Assembly: GCA_963837345.1 (NCBI GenBank)
Contig: CAWIMX010000001.1
Location: 3,410,001 to 3,474,000, forward strand
Direction of reading: 5' to 3'
Length of the DNA stretch: 64,000 nucleotides
Origin: CAWIMX01 sp963837345
Lineage (GTDB): Bacteria; Acidobacteriota; Vicinamibacteria; Vicinamibacterales; CAVVIG01
Shown: one piece after another, positions 8,840-16,942 of the stretch
Layout: the number at the start of each line of letters is the position of its first letter
Position numbering within the stretch: the first letter of the stretch is position 1
Translations under genes and position numbers: made by a program
Notes under the pieces: model-generated
Databases searched by the model: none
Seen by the model: only the letters and a program-made list of their open reading frames with translations
What the model was told of the DNA's origin: nothing

Positions 8840-9877
8840 ATGAGCGCCTCAGTCCCTCCGTTCCAGAGTTCCTCAGTGTCGGAGTTCCGGCGTGATCCCG
8901 TCACCGGCCGCTGGGTCCTCATCGCCGGCGATCGCCACGATCGGCCGAACGACTTCGAGATCGAGCCTACGCGCGCGGTGGGCGCCGAGACCTGTCCGTT
9001 CTGCGAAGGCCGCGAGGATCGGACGCCGCCGGAGGTTCTGGCGTGGCGTCCGGCGCGCGCTCGCCCCGACACGCCGGGCTGGACGGTCCGCGTCGTGCCC
9101 AACAAGTTCCCGGCGGTCCGGCCCGAGGCGGTGCTCGAGCGCCAGCACGACGGCGTCTTCGACGCCCTGCCGGGGGCCGGCTGGCACGAAGTGGTCGTGG
9201 AGACGCCGCATCACGGCGAGACGCTGGGTACGATGACCGTCGAGGGCGTGGAACGCGTGTTGTGGGCGTGGCGGGAGCGCCTCCGCGCCTTCAAAGGGGA
9301 CCCGCGCCTGCGGTATGCGCTGGTTTTCAAGAATCACGGCGCGCTGGCCGGGGCCACGCTCGAGCATTCGCACTCGCAGGTGATCGCGCTGCCGATCGTG
9401 CCGGAGTTCGTGGGGAGCGCGCTCGACGGTGCGCGCACCCGCCATGCGGCGACCGGCCGCTGCGTGTTCTGCGAGGTGGCCGAGCAGGAGCGCGCCCGCG
9501 GCGTGCGGGTCGTGGAGGATGCGGACGGCTACCTGGTGTTCGAACCCTACGCGGCGCGGTTTCCGTTCGAGACCTGGATCCTGCCGCGCGTGCATCGTGC
9601 GCGGTTCGAGGACTCGAGCGACGAGGAGCGGCGGGCGCTGGCGGCGCGGCTGCGATCGGCCGTCGGGCGGATCGAGCGCGGGCTCGACCGGCCGGCCTTC
9701 AACCTGATGCTGCACACCGCGCCGTTCGCGGAGGAGGCGGGGCCGTGGTATCACTGGCACGTGGAGATCGTGCCGAAGCTGTCGCGGATGGGCGGGTTCG
9801 AGTGGGCGACGGGGTTCTTCATCAACCTGCAGACGCCGGAAGGCGCGGCCGAGGTCTTGCGTGGCGTCGAGGTGTAG
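8840..9877 (+). CDS. galT: galactose-1-phosphate uridylyltransferase
   Basis: Leloir-pathway enzyme that swaps galactose-1-phosphate and UDP-glucose. Motifs in order: RRDPVTGRWVLIAGDR near residue 17, the first zinc-site cysteines CPFCEGRE near 53, VPNKFPAV near 87, the catalytic LEHSHSQVIALP near 174, a second zinc-like CVFCE near 208, and WYHWHVEIVPKL near 303. The 345-aa length fits the family. No galK or galE is nearby. The stop precedes tRNA-Gly by 19 bases. Confidence 0.95.
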   Translation: MSASVPPFQSSSVSEFRRDPVTGRWVLIAGDRHDRPNDFEIEPTRAVGAETCPFCEGREDRTPPEVLAWRPARARPDTPGWTVRVVPNKFPAVRPEAVLERQHDGVFDALPGAGWHEVVVETPHHGETLGTMTVEGVERVLWAWRERLRAFKGDPRLRYALVFKNHGALAGATLEHSHSQVIALPIVPEFVGSALDGARTRHAATGRCVFCEVAEQERARGVRVVEDADGYLVFEPYAARFPFETWILPRVHRARFEDSSDEERRALAARLRSAVGRIERGLDRPAFNLMLHTAPFAEEAGPWYHWHVEIVPKLSRMGGFEWATGFFINLQTPEGAAEVLRGVEV

Positions 9878-9896
9878 TGGTACGGTAGGCGGTCGG

Positions 9897-9971
9897 GCGG
9901 GAATAACTCAGTGGTAGAGTGCGACCTTGCCAAGGTCGAAGTCGCGGGTTCGAATCCCGTTTCCCGCTCCA
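9897..9971 (+). tRNA. tRNA-Gly (anticodon GCC)
   Basis: Full cloverleaf. The acceptor arms GCGGGAA and TTCCCGC pair perfectly, the anticodon stem CGACC/GGTCG holds the loop TTGCCAA with anticodon GCC, the T-arm loop is TTCGAAT, and CCA is encoded at 9969-9971. Confidence 0.97.
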
Positions 9972-10067
9972 TCCTTCGCTCTCACCGAAGTCGCGAAGCG
10001 GCGGGGGCGGGCTTCGGCCGGGCAAGCGAGCCGCCTGTTCGCCTTCGATCCTCTGAGGTTCTCCTGC

Positions 10068-10147
<80 letters not shown>

Positions 10148-10148
<1 letters not shown>

Positions 10149-11407
10149 TAAGAAATTCTTCTGAGTCGTGCGCCGCGCCGGGGGCGCTTCGCCGCCACTG
10201 TCACGGAACTGTCACGGTTTTGAACGGGGGCGGCCGCGTCGAGCTTCGCGGCCGCGTCTGTGAGATCCGTCTCGCTGACGATGTCGTAGCGACGAAAAAC
10301 TGACGGCGTGCGGTGGCCCGCGAGCTGCATCGCAACATGTTCGGAAATGCCGGCGCGCACCATCGTGCGAATACTCGAGCGCCGCAGGTCGTGCGGAATG
10401 CGGCCGGGCAGGCCCGCCGCGACGCACGCCTTCGTCCACGCCTTCGTGAACCGCGTGATCCGTTTCGGGTGCTTCGGGCCGCGACGCCCGCTGGCGACCA
10501 GCCGAAAGAACACCCACGGCACCACACAGTTGTGCGTCCGTTGCGCCGCGTCGGCGGCCGTGCGCTGGGCCTCAAGCAGCCGGCGCAGGTCGGCCGTGAA
10601 CTTGAACGTGCGCCCTTGGCGATTTTTCGTCGTGCCCGGCAGCAGAGACACCGTGCCCGCGTCGAAGTCCACCTGATGCCACTGCAAGGGCTGCGCTTCG
10701 GACGCCATGCGCCAGCCGGTGATAAAGCAAAACTCGACCAGAGGGCGGAGCGGCGCCGGCAGATGCGCGCATACCTCCTGCACTTGCCCGCGGTCGAAGA
10801 ACCCCGCCCGCGGCGCGGATTCGCGCAGCATCGGAATATCCGGCCGCGCGAAAATCTTGCCGTGCTTCAGGGCCAACGAAAAGCAGCGTTTCAGCACTTG
10901 CAGCTCGCGGTTAATCTCGGCATTCGAGACGCCCGCGATCGGGCGCGTCTGTTCGGGGACGTGTCGGATCGTGCCGTTCTTCCGGACCACGTCGTGAGCC
11001 TTTCGCACGATGGTGGTTGCGGCCTGTCGCTGTGTGATGTAGGCGAGCACGTGATCGCTGCTGATATCCGACAGGCGCCGGCCGCCAAAAAACGGGGTGA
11101 GGTGCTTGTCGATGCGGCGCCGCACGACCGCGAGCGACCGCTTCCCGTTGGCCGTGAAGTCGTCGATCACGGTTTGGGCGGCGTCGTCAAAGGTCAGCTT
11201 GAACTGTGCCGGCGTGATGGGTTTGCCGTGCGCGACGTCGCCGTTGCGCAGCTTCAGGAGGTTCAGCGCATCGCCCTTCCGGGTGAAGGCGGTCGCTTCT
11301 TCATACGGGCGGCCGTTCCGATACCACCGGATCGTCCAGGTCCGGCACGTCTTGATCGCGCCGTCCGGCGCCTTATAGGTTCGTTGGAAGATTTGTCCCT
11401 GTCCCAT
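10148..11407 (-). CDS. int: tyrosine recombinase / integrase
   Basis: A 419-aa phage-type integrase. It has an N-terminal SAM-like core-binding region (residues ~70-170) and a C-terminal catalytic domain. The active-site set is visible: Arg in ITGWRMASEAQPL (~245), HDLRRSS (~340), LAGHRT (~363) and the nucleophile Tyr in VFRRYDI (~373). Start ATG 11407 follows the upstream stop codon by 5 bases; longer starts would run through the preceding gene. It sits against attL and should catalyse insertion into and, with the excisionase, removal from tRNA-Cys. Confidence 0.95.
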
Positions 11408-11411
11408 CGAG

Positions 11412-11813
11412 TTACCCCCCGAGCAAGAGAAAGACTGTAACGGCGCTCGAGACCCAAACCACCGGCGTAGACGGCCATTGGGGTTTCTTCGGGATGTCGC
11501 CGAGCAGGTCGATTGACCGCTGGCACAACTGCTTCCGACACGCGCCGAGTCGCTTTCGGAAACAATCCAACGACCGTTGCGCACCTCTGATGTAAGCGGT
11601 CGCGGCCAGACCGACAGCGGCGAGAAGAATCGCGAAGAACGGGTTCACCCAAGGCGCTCGCGGTTGATAGCCACGGGCAAGCGCCAACAAGCCGAACTGC
11701 GTCAAGACTGCGGAGTAAGTAAGCTGCCAGCCCCACTGCTTGGCACGTTCGATGTCTCCGACTGCTTGGTCGTAGACCATCAGCAGTTCCGTGTGCTCAT
11801 GCCCTTCCACCAT
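11412..11813 (-). CDS. small membrane protein
   Basis: A 133-aa protein of unknown family. An N-terminal amphipathic helix (residues 1-27) precedes two membrane segments around YSAVLTQFGLLALA (~31-44) and VNPFFAILLAAVGLAATAYI (~54-73). A basic cytoplasmic-type helix with four Cys follows, then a third segment, VVWVSSAVTVFLLLGG, at the very end. It ends 5 bases before the integrase start and begins 21 bases after the preceding gene, so it is part of the toxin-led operon. Membrane proteins placed beside toxins in mobile elements are often effectors, but nothing here proves that. Confidence 0.65.
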   Translation of the reverse strand: MVEGHEHTELLMVYDQAVGDIERAKQWGWQLTYSAVLTQFGLLALARGYQPRAPWVNPFFAILLAAVGLAATAYIRGAQRSLDCFRKRLGACRKQLCQRSIDLLGDIPKKPQWPSTPVVWVSSAVTVFLLLGG

Positions 11814-11834
11814 TCGCTGCCTTTCTCCATCGCC

Positions 11835-12068
11835 TCACGGTTCGAGTTCTGCCCATTGCAATGCGAGCGTCCGCGTGTCGAACCATCGCCCCGTCACGAA
11901 TTCACCCTCCCGAAGGAATTGCGCCTCGACGCCGAATTCACCGTGATAGCGAAAAGTTCGCAGGACCAGGTTGCATGGTGGACGCGGAACTCTCACAGCG
12001 ATTCGGCGGGGCGTGGGACGACCCGAGGAATTCGACAGTTCGGCGCGTAAGATGGAATCATCCACCAA
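11835..12068 (-). CDS. small conserved-looking protein
   Basis: A 77-aa protein with a TTG or GTG start. The C-terminal half contains FRYHGEFGVEAQFLREGEF and RWFDTRTLALQWAE, a pattern I associate with a family of short uncharacterised proteins found beside mobile genes. No function is known to me. It begins 2 bases after the DUF3467 gene ends, indicating tight cotranslation. Confidence 0.6.
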   Translation of the reverse strand: MVDDSILRAELSNSSGRPTPRRIAVRVPRPPCNLVLRTFRYHGEFGVEAQFLREGEFVTGRWFDTRTLALQWAELEP

Positions 12069-12070
12069 TG

Positions 12071-12424
12071 CTAGGCACGGGAAGACGGTTGCGGGATCTC
12101 CCCGAGTTGCTGCTCATAAGTTTGAAGCTGTCCCGACAGCAACTTCACAAGTCGCTTTGCTAGCTGCGGGGAAAGGTAGACTTCTCCGATCTCGCTAACC
12201 TTGACGGTGGACTCGCCGGCTGCCGGAAGTGACGCGATCCGGCCCAAGACGAGGCGAACATCCCAAGGAGTTGTTTGCAGTTGAACGTCGTTCGCGTAGA
12301 GAGTCACGAACGTGTCCGATCGGACTGACTCTCTCGAGCGAGTCTCAACGAACGCTGGCGCTTGTTTGGCCGGCACCGCCAGTTCGATTGAAGGACTCGT
12401 ACCTTTGCGTCGTTTCTTGGCCAT
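12071..12424 (-). CDS. DUF3467-like protein
   Basis: A 117-aa protein resembling DUF3467. It has a lysine-rich N-terminus, then LYANDVQLQTTPWDVRLVLG (residues ~42-61) and VYLSPQLAKRLVKLLSGQL (~80-98), matching the family's YAN...F/WD.R...G and VxxSPQ.AK.L pattern. The family has no established biochemical role and often sits in mobile or stress loci. Start ATG 12424 is 5 bases after the antitoxin stop; a start 18 bases upstream would overlap it. Confidence 0.72.
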   Translation of the reverse strand: MAKKRRKGTSPSIELAVPAKQAPAFVETRSRESVRSDTFVTLYANDVQLQTTPWDVRLVLGRIASLPAAGESTVKVSEIGEVYLSPQLAKRLVKLLSGQLQTYEQQLGEIPQPSSRA

Positions 12425-12428
12425 TCGA

Positions 12429-12890
12429 CTATTTCCCTTCAAGCAGTATCACATCCGTCGTCGTTGAGGGCGATTCCCACCCGGCCATCACTCGTACTGT
12501 GGCACCGTCATCTCTGGTCGCAACCATCCAACGATCGAATGGTGTTGTCGCGGCCACGCCGCCTCCAATCAGTTCCCACCAGGGTTGGAAGCGAGGGAAG
12601 TGCATCTCCGCAGGAGCCACAGAGACGCTAAATCGGCCATTCAGGGCCCTGATAATGCGCTCCAGCGTGTCCAACGTAATGTTTTCGTCCCCGCTTTCGA
12701 TGCGAGCCACGGCAGGCTGGCTGCTCCCCATCGCCCGTGCTACCCGCGCTTGGCTCCAGCGTCTGAATCGGCGCAGCCGTAGGAGGTGGCGAGCGAGCTG
12801 GAACTTCACCGAGTTGTCCCAGGCCAGTCGATAGTCGGGACTCTCAATAACCTTTTGTAAGTTCGAAATAGATCCGCTCAAGAGCACCAT
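12429..12890 (-). CDS. XRE-family antitoxin (HigA-like)
   Basis: DNA-binding antitoxin partner of the upstream RelE/HigB-like gene. The HTH is clear: WSQARVARAMGSSQPAVARI then ESGDENITLDTLERIIRALN. About 70 further residues (from FSVSVAPAEM) form a C-terminal extension that would bind the toxin or another ligand. The start is uncertain: ATG 12890 overlaps the end of the toxin gene by 47 bases, while a GTG (MKFQLARHLL) would start just before the HTH. Toxin-first order is as in HigBA. It should repress its own promoter. Confidence 0.82.
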   Translation of the reverse strand: MVLLSGSISNLQKVIESPDYRLAWDNSVKFQLARHLLRLRRFRRWSQARVARAMGSSQPAVARIESGDENITLDTLERIIRALNGRFSVSVAPAEMHFPRFQPWWELIGGGVAATTPFDRWMVATRDDGATVRVMAGWESPSTTTDVILLEGK

Positions 12891-13284
12891 CGGCTCGCTG
12901 GTCGAAGCGCTTTCGAGCGACGGTCGTGTCGGCGGCGTCTTCCGCGTCCTGCTTCTTGCAGACAGCATGGACGTAGACAAAGCCCTTGGATTCCGGTCTG
13001 ACATAGAAGTAGAGCCTCCAGCAGTGCGGCGCGCACTTCAGCAAATAGATCGCGTCGTCCTTCTTGACGATTCGTTTCTTGCCTTTCTTCCCATACCGCA
13101 ACATCTGCGCAGCCGGCCAGCCGAGTTCCTCGACAATGGCCATGCGAGTTGTCGCCTGCAGTGGCAGACGGCCGCTGCTCGCCAGCGCGTCAGAGAACGG
13201 CCTCGCAACGACGTTGCCGTGCTTATCGACGCGGACAAGCTCATAAGTGATCCACCCGGAGGAGGTATCTCTAGGCCCTCTCAT
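12844..13284 (-). CDS. RelE/HigB-like toxin (phage-derived Gp49-type)
   Basis: A 146-aa protein of the RelE/HigB superfamily, whose members are mRNA interferases. The core reads AAQMLRYGKKGKKRIVKKDD, then CWRLYFYVRPESKGFVYVHA and VCKKQDAEDAADTTVARKR, matching the pattern of a beta-strand Arg/Tyr centre followed by VKK near the end. The N-terminal ~35 residues are weakly conserved and the ATG at 13284 overlaps a TATAAT sequence, so the real start may lie downstream. It is upstream of and overlaps the HTH antitoxin. Confidence 0.78.
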   Translation of the reverse strand: MRGPRDTSSGWITYELVRVDKHGNVVARPFSDALASSGRLPLQATTRMAIVEELGWPAAQMLRYGKKGKKRIVKKDDAIYLLKCAPHCWRLYFYVRPESKGFVYVHAVCKKQDAEDAADTTVARKRFDQRADGALERIYFELTKGY

Positions 13285-13287
13285 TAT

Positions 13288-13372
13288 ACCGTATCAAGTA
13301 TATCAGCCTGGCTGTGGTCGTCCACGCGCGAGCCGCAAGATATTGCGGTCAACAGCTTATACTAGATACGGT
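13288..13372. promoter_or_regulatory. inverted-repeat operator pair upstream of toxin operon
   Basis: Two 14-base arms in opposite orientation, accgtatcaagtat (13288-13301) and atactagatacggt (13359-13372), match at 13 of 14 positions across 57 bases. The right one lies inside a smaller perfect repeat, actaga-N5-tctagt (13361-13377). They flank the only gap in the operon string, directly before the toxin gene. This arrangement suits an autoregulating antitoxin that binds two sites and loops the DNA. It is AT-rich compared with everything around it. Confidence 0.6.
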
Positions 13373-13577
13373 CTAGTCCTGGGCGGTTCGCCCGTTCGTC
13401 CGGTCGTGGGCCGTGGAGACACTGCGCCACGCGCCACGCGCGGACCGCCCGTTCCTCCGCCGCGGCGGCGTGCCGCCGCGCGACGGCCTCCGCGTCGAGC
13501 GCCGTCCGCAACGCCATTTCCAGCTCGGTGATCCGGCGCTCGAGTTGCTGCTCGCGGGTGACCGCGTTGTTCGTCAT
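13362..13577 (-). CDS. small coiled-coil protein
   Basis: A 71-aa protein, nearly all helix (REQQLERRITELEMALRTAL, then alanine-rich heptads), starting at an ATG 10 bases downstream of the terminase stop. Its stop codon lies in the right operator arm. Short coiled-coil proteins next to terminases in phages include small-subunit or scaffold types, but no specific match can be claimed. Confidence 0.5.
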   Translation of the reverse strand: MTNNAVTREQQLERRITELEMALRTALDAEAVARRHAAAAEERAVRAWRVAQCLHGPRPDERANRPGLDRI

Positions 13578-13587
13578 CGGTCCCCCA

Positions 13588-14844
13588 TCAGAGCCGCGCG
13601 CACGCGGCGTCGAAGCGCCGCCGGCGCACGAACGCATTCGGGGCGAATCGGTGCGCGAACTGCGGCAAATCGACCCACTCGCCCCCGCTGGCCAGGTGCG
13701 CCGCATGTAACGGCGTCAGGAATTCGATCATCGGACACCGCAGACAACCCGGCAGGAGCGAGGCGCCGCCGTCGGCAATCGGACACGGCACCGCCCATTC
13801 CCCGAGGTGATCCGCGGCGCGACACGTGCTGATTTCTGGGAGCTGCACGCGCCCGATGCGCGTCTCGCGCATGACCACCTTGCCCTGCGTCGCGCGCCAC
13901 GCGATGTGGCCCTCACAGGAAAGACACAGCGCGCACGGCAGATCGTCGTGCGCCTCGCCCACGGCGGTAAACCGGACTTGGTCGCGCCGCCGCAATTCCT
14001 CGCCCTGGAGGTTTTCGAGCTGCGCGAGCAGTTCCGCGTCGCGCGGAATCTGCACCTGCCGATTGGTAAACAGCGTCTTGAGTAGCGTGGCGTAGGCGTC
14101 GGGCCGCGAACTTTCCATCGTGTGCGTGCGCACGGAGGTGACGCCTTGCCGTTGCAGCCGTTGGGCGAGCAAGGCGCCGTTCCATCCGTCCAAATGCACG
14201 GCCGCATGAAAGCGTCGGGCGAGATCGAGCACGGTCGCTTCCACGTCGAGCAGATCGACCGGATGCTGACGGGTGCCGCGCCAGGAGCGCGCGATGTCCA
14301 CGACTACATGGCCGTTGTCGTTCACGTGCGACAGAATCAGGCCGGTCAAGTCGCGCGTCAGGCCGAGGTCGAGGCCCAAGCCATAGGCGACACCCGGCAA
14401 CGGTCCGGCGGGCGGCGTCGCGGTCTCGTCGAGCGCGTCGCGGATTTCCTCCGATGATAAGAAACTGCCTTCGTCGCCGCTCGCCCATTCGTTGAGCCAC
14501 AAGCGCCGGAACTTGCTCGGCACCGCCGCGAACTGGCGCCGTTGCTGCGCGAGAAACCGCTCCGTCATCCACGGCACGGCGCGCCACCCGTCCGGCCCGC
14601 CGATGTAGGACACGAACAACCCCTCGTCCCCGCGCTGCCACCGCTGCCAGAGGTCCCATAACGGCCGCCCTTCGTGCGCATCGACTTTCAGGCCGGCATA
14701 CGAGAAGTAGAGCAGGCGTGGAGACACCCGCGTCGGCGCGGGCGCGAGCGCCTCGACCACGTCATACGGGATGGCGTGATACTCGTCGAAGATCGTCAGT
14801 GTCGCCCGTGACCCGTGCAGCGACTTGGCGTCGCGTGCCGGCAC
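13588..14844 (-). CDS. phage terminase large subunit-like protein, ATPase end and nuclease part
   Basis: The intact part of a terminase large subunit (TerL), the motor that packages phage DNA into capsids. It has the Walker B-type LTIFDEYHAIP near residue 16 and a coupling-type motif LLYFSYAGL near 44. The nuclease domain opens with GLGLDLGLTRDLTGLILSH near 154 and continues to VHLDGWNGALLAQRLQ near 217. The last ~110 residues contain two Cys-rich patches (CALCLSCEGH and CLRCP) resembling zinc-binding tails. The N-terminal part with the Walker A motif lies upstream in broken frames (14845-15287). The joined length of ~566 aa is usual for the family. Confidence 0.8.
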   Translation of the reverse strand: MPARDAKSLHGSRATLTIFDEYHAIPYDVVEALAPAPTRVSPRLLYFSYAGLKVDAHEGRPLWDLWQRWQRGDEGLFVSYIGGPDGWRAVPWMTERFLAQQRRQFAAVPSKFRRLWLNEWASGDEGSFLSSEEIRDALDETATPPAGPLPGVAYGLGLDLGLTRDLTGLILSHVNDNGHVVVDIARSWRGTRQHPVDLLDVEATVLDLARRFHAAVHLDGWNGALLAQRLQRQGVTSVRTHTMESSRPDAYATLLKTLFTNRQVQIPRDAELLAQLENLQGEELRRRDQVRFTAVGEAHDDLPCALCLSCEGHIAWRATQGKVVMRETRIGRVQLPEISTCRAADHLGEWAVPCPIADGGASLLPGCLRCPMIEFLTPLHAAHLASGGEWVDLPQFAHRFAPNAFVRRRRFDAACARL

Positions 14845-15287
14845 GGCCCGCGCGATGTGATCCTCCGTGTGCCGGCCGCCGGTCCGGTGGTCCGTGACGG
14901 TCTCGCGATAGACGAGTTCGGTCCGGCCGATCTGACGTGCTTCCGGAGCCAGGGATCACGCCGCACGAATCGAACGGCGCTTGAATACACCAAGTCTTGC
15001 GACTGCGCGAGGTCGGACGCGACGATGACGATTTCCCGGACTGGTTCCCTGCCGTGGGCGAGCTCGAAAACACACGGCCGCGCCCGCCGTCTCCGATTTC
15101 CGGCCTTTTTGATTTGACAGCGCGGCTAGTTCCGGATAGCGCGGCACCCCTCGGCGGTCGTCTCGTCGAAGGCCTGCACGAAGGCCCGGTGCCGGATAGA
15201 GCGCCATCGGGCGCAGGTTCCGTGTCACCGGGTCCGGAATCCGACACTGCGAGGTGACGAACGACTCCAGCGTCGTCGGTCTGTCAT
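14845..15287 (-). pseudogene. N-terminal part of terminase large subunit, multiple frame breaks
   Basis: The ATG at 15287 overlaps the upstream stop as ATGA, then the protein jumps frames at least five times before joining the intact part. Readable blocks in order: LESFVTSQCRIPDP, RAFVQAFDETTAEG, the Walker A-type KKAG followed in another frame by KSETA, ELAHGREP, REIVIVASDLAQSQDLVYSS, and IGRTELVYRETVTD. Residues between breaks still look conserved, and some breaks sit at short A or T runs (near 15095 and 15072). As written the gene cannot make a working motor. Either the sequence is locally inaccurate or the terminase is recently lost. Confidence 0.75.
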
Positions 15288-16024
15288 CGCACGACCTTCA
15301 ACTGTTCCTTCCGAATCCGCCGCAGGTCCTGCAGCGTCCGGTTCTGCCAGGCCTGCTCGAGCGCCTGTAGACCCGCCGCGACGGACGCCGGCACGCGCGC
15401 CGCCCGCACGCCACGGATACGCGCCTCCAACTGCTGGCGACTCGATAACGTCTTCGGGTCACGCACGACGCCCGGCCACCCTTCGGCCGCGAGCCGTTCC
15501 ATCATGGCCAGCGCGCTCAGATCCTGCCGCACTAGCGCCTGCTCGTGGATCGCCTCGAGTCGGGGAAACTCGACGCCCTGTAGCTTGGCTTCGACCGCGG
15601 CCGTCTCAAAGTGATCCAGCAGCCGCACAAGCAGCTGCTCGGTCCGAGTCAACCCACACGGTGGTGCGTCGGCAGGCTCCGCGCGCCGGGCGTGGTCCGC
15701 ACGCGTGACCGCATCCGGCAAGTTTTCCGCCGCGCGCACGGCGGCCATGAGGTCTGCGCGCATCGCGGCATGGCGGGCCTCGAGCTGCGCATCGGCCGCG
15801 GCCACCGTCTCAACATAGGCCGTCTCGAGCGTCCGGCGTCGCTCGGCGCGCTGGTCACGCGACGGTCCGACGCCGTTCCGCGCGGTGAAGTCTTGCTCCC
15901 AAGCCGTCATCGAGGCCTGCAGCTTCTCGTCGGCGACGGCCGAATCCCCGGCCGCGCGATAGGCGTCGAGGTCCGACAGGAATTGTCGAATGTCCGGATG
16001 TAGCTGCACGTCAGGCTCGCTCAT
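15284..16024 (-). CDS. hypothetical helical protein of the element
   Basis: A 246-aa protein rich in Ala, Arg and Glu and predicted almost fully helical by eye, beginning MSEPDVQLHPDIRQFLSDLD. No known motif. It lies directly upstream of the terminase with a 4-base stop/start overlap, the usual place of a small terminase subunit or a scaffold-like protein, but homology cannot be claimed from the sequence alone. Start ATG 16024 is chosen because the upstream in-frame stretch is low-complexity Arg-rich and overlaps another gene. Confidence 0.65.
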   Translation of the reverse strand: MSEPDVQLHPDIRQFLSDLDAYRAAGDSAVADEKLQASMTAWEQDFTARNGVGPSRDQRAERRRTLETAYVETVAAADAQLEARHAAMRADLMAAVRAAENLPDAVTRADHARRAEPADAPPCGLTRTEQLLVRLLDHFETAAVEAKLQGVEFPRLEAIHEQALVRQDLSALAMMERLAAEGWPGVVRDPKTLSSRQQLEARIRGVRAARVPASVAAGLQALEQAWQNRTLQDLRRIRKEQLKVVR

Positions 16025-16037
16025 GGTGTGCCTCCGG

Positions 16038-16235
16038 CTACTTGCGGCCGCGTGTGGGGAACGGGCCAGGTGTGGCCGTGCCCCCTCGAGGGGTGATGCC
16101 CGGTGTGGGCGCCTTCGGTGCGCCCGGCTCGTGGTCGATCGTCCGGACGCGATGCTGGCGCACCACGCGGACATGCTCCGTGGTGTCGAGCTGGGGTTGT
16201 GTGCCACTACTGACGGTCGGATTCGTGTCGCTCAT
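16038..16235 (-). CDS. small hypothetical protein
   Basis: A 65-aa polar protein ending in a Pro/Gly/Thr-rich basic tail (PTPGITPRGGTATPGPFPTR). It overlaps the end of the upstream gene by 29 bases and ends 13 bases before the next start. No family recognised. Position and spacing favour a real gene, while composition makes this uncertain. Confidence 0.45.
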   Translation of the reverse strand: MSDTNPTVSSGTQPQLDTTEHVRVVRQHRVRTIDHEPGAPKAPTPGITPRGGTATPGPFPTRGRK

Positions 16236-16701
16236 GTTGTTCGCTCCCTTGGTCGGATGGCCGTTGTCGGGTGAGGTGCTCGAGGTAGGCGCCTGCGGAG
16301 AGGTCTGCGACGTCCTTCACGGCTCGCCGGCCACGGCAGAGTTCCCGGTGGTAGCTGGCGCGCTTGTCGATGCGCTCGGCGAGGTCCACGAGGGACTTCC
16401 GGCGCCGGGTCTGGGTCAGGAGGCCTTCCGCAAATAGCACGCCCCAGATCAAGTCGCTGGCCGTGGACCAGCGCGCCGACGCCTCGGCTTCGTCGCGGTC
16501 AAACGTGTTCGCGTCGTCGCCTCCAACCCAGGCCAGGGCCTCGGCGCGGCGCGCCAGTAACACGTCGCGGAACAGATCCCACTCGGCGCCGGCCGGCAAC
16601 TCGCCACGTTGCGTGAGAGGGCCGACGCCGTGCCGGGTCGAGAGGTTCGCCCCCGTCCGCGGGCCAGTCGCCTCGAGCCGTGACAGTGGCGTGACAGCCA
16701 C
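16207..16701 (-). CDS. hypothetical protein of the element
   Basis: A 164-aa protein with a GTG start. The centre (AEWDLFRDVLLARRAEALAW, then WSTASDLIWGVLFAEGLL) is helical and mildly hydrophobic. The second half is basic and the end is His/Gln/Arg-rich. No known domain recognised. It follows the 171-base gap holding part of a GTCCG repeat cluster. Confidence 0.55.
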   Translation of the reverse strand: MAVTPLSRLEATGPRTGANLSTRHGVGPLTQRGELPAGAEWDLFRDVLLARRAEALAWVGGDDANTFDRDEAEASARWSTASDLIWGVLFAEGLLTQTRRRKSLVDLAERIDKRASYHRELCRGRRAVKDVADLSAGAYLEHLTRQRPSDQGSEQHERHESDRQ

Positions 16702-16840
16702 GTGTGAAGCCCTTGTGTTTTCATGGAGTTGCCCGGGCGCAGAGGTTTCCTGAACCTCTCGGCCTCGAGGCGTCGGGTGCCGCCGTTTGGTGCTGGTTGC
16801 CTGTCTCTGGGCTCATATCTCAGCGCTCACTTCTCTTGTT

Positions 16841-16942
16841 GGACGGACACCGGACAGCGGACGGACACCCCCTTAAGGGGGGGGTGTTGTCCGTCCGGTC
16901 CGTCCCCGGACGTGTCCGGACAAGAACCGGACATCTTGTCCG
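16841..16942. repeat. cluster of GTCCG/CGGAC iteron-like repeats
   Basis: About twelve copies of the pentamer CGGAC or its complement GTCCG lie in roughly 100 bases, in both orientations and at uneven spacing. A hairpin sits in the middle (acaccccc-ttaa-gggggggg-tgt, about 16866-16887). The cluster overlaps the 3' end of the small wHTH gene just downstream of the RepA-fold ATPase gene. Such clusters next to replication proteins can be origins or operators. The central hairpin could instead end transcription. Confidence 0.55.

Noticed and set aside
13283..13288. TATAAT as the -10 box of the toxin operon
   Set aside because: On the minus strand it overlaps the annotated ATG itself and has no -35 box at 16-18 bases. 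It may still matter if the true toxin start is downstream, but I could not support it.
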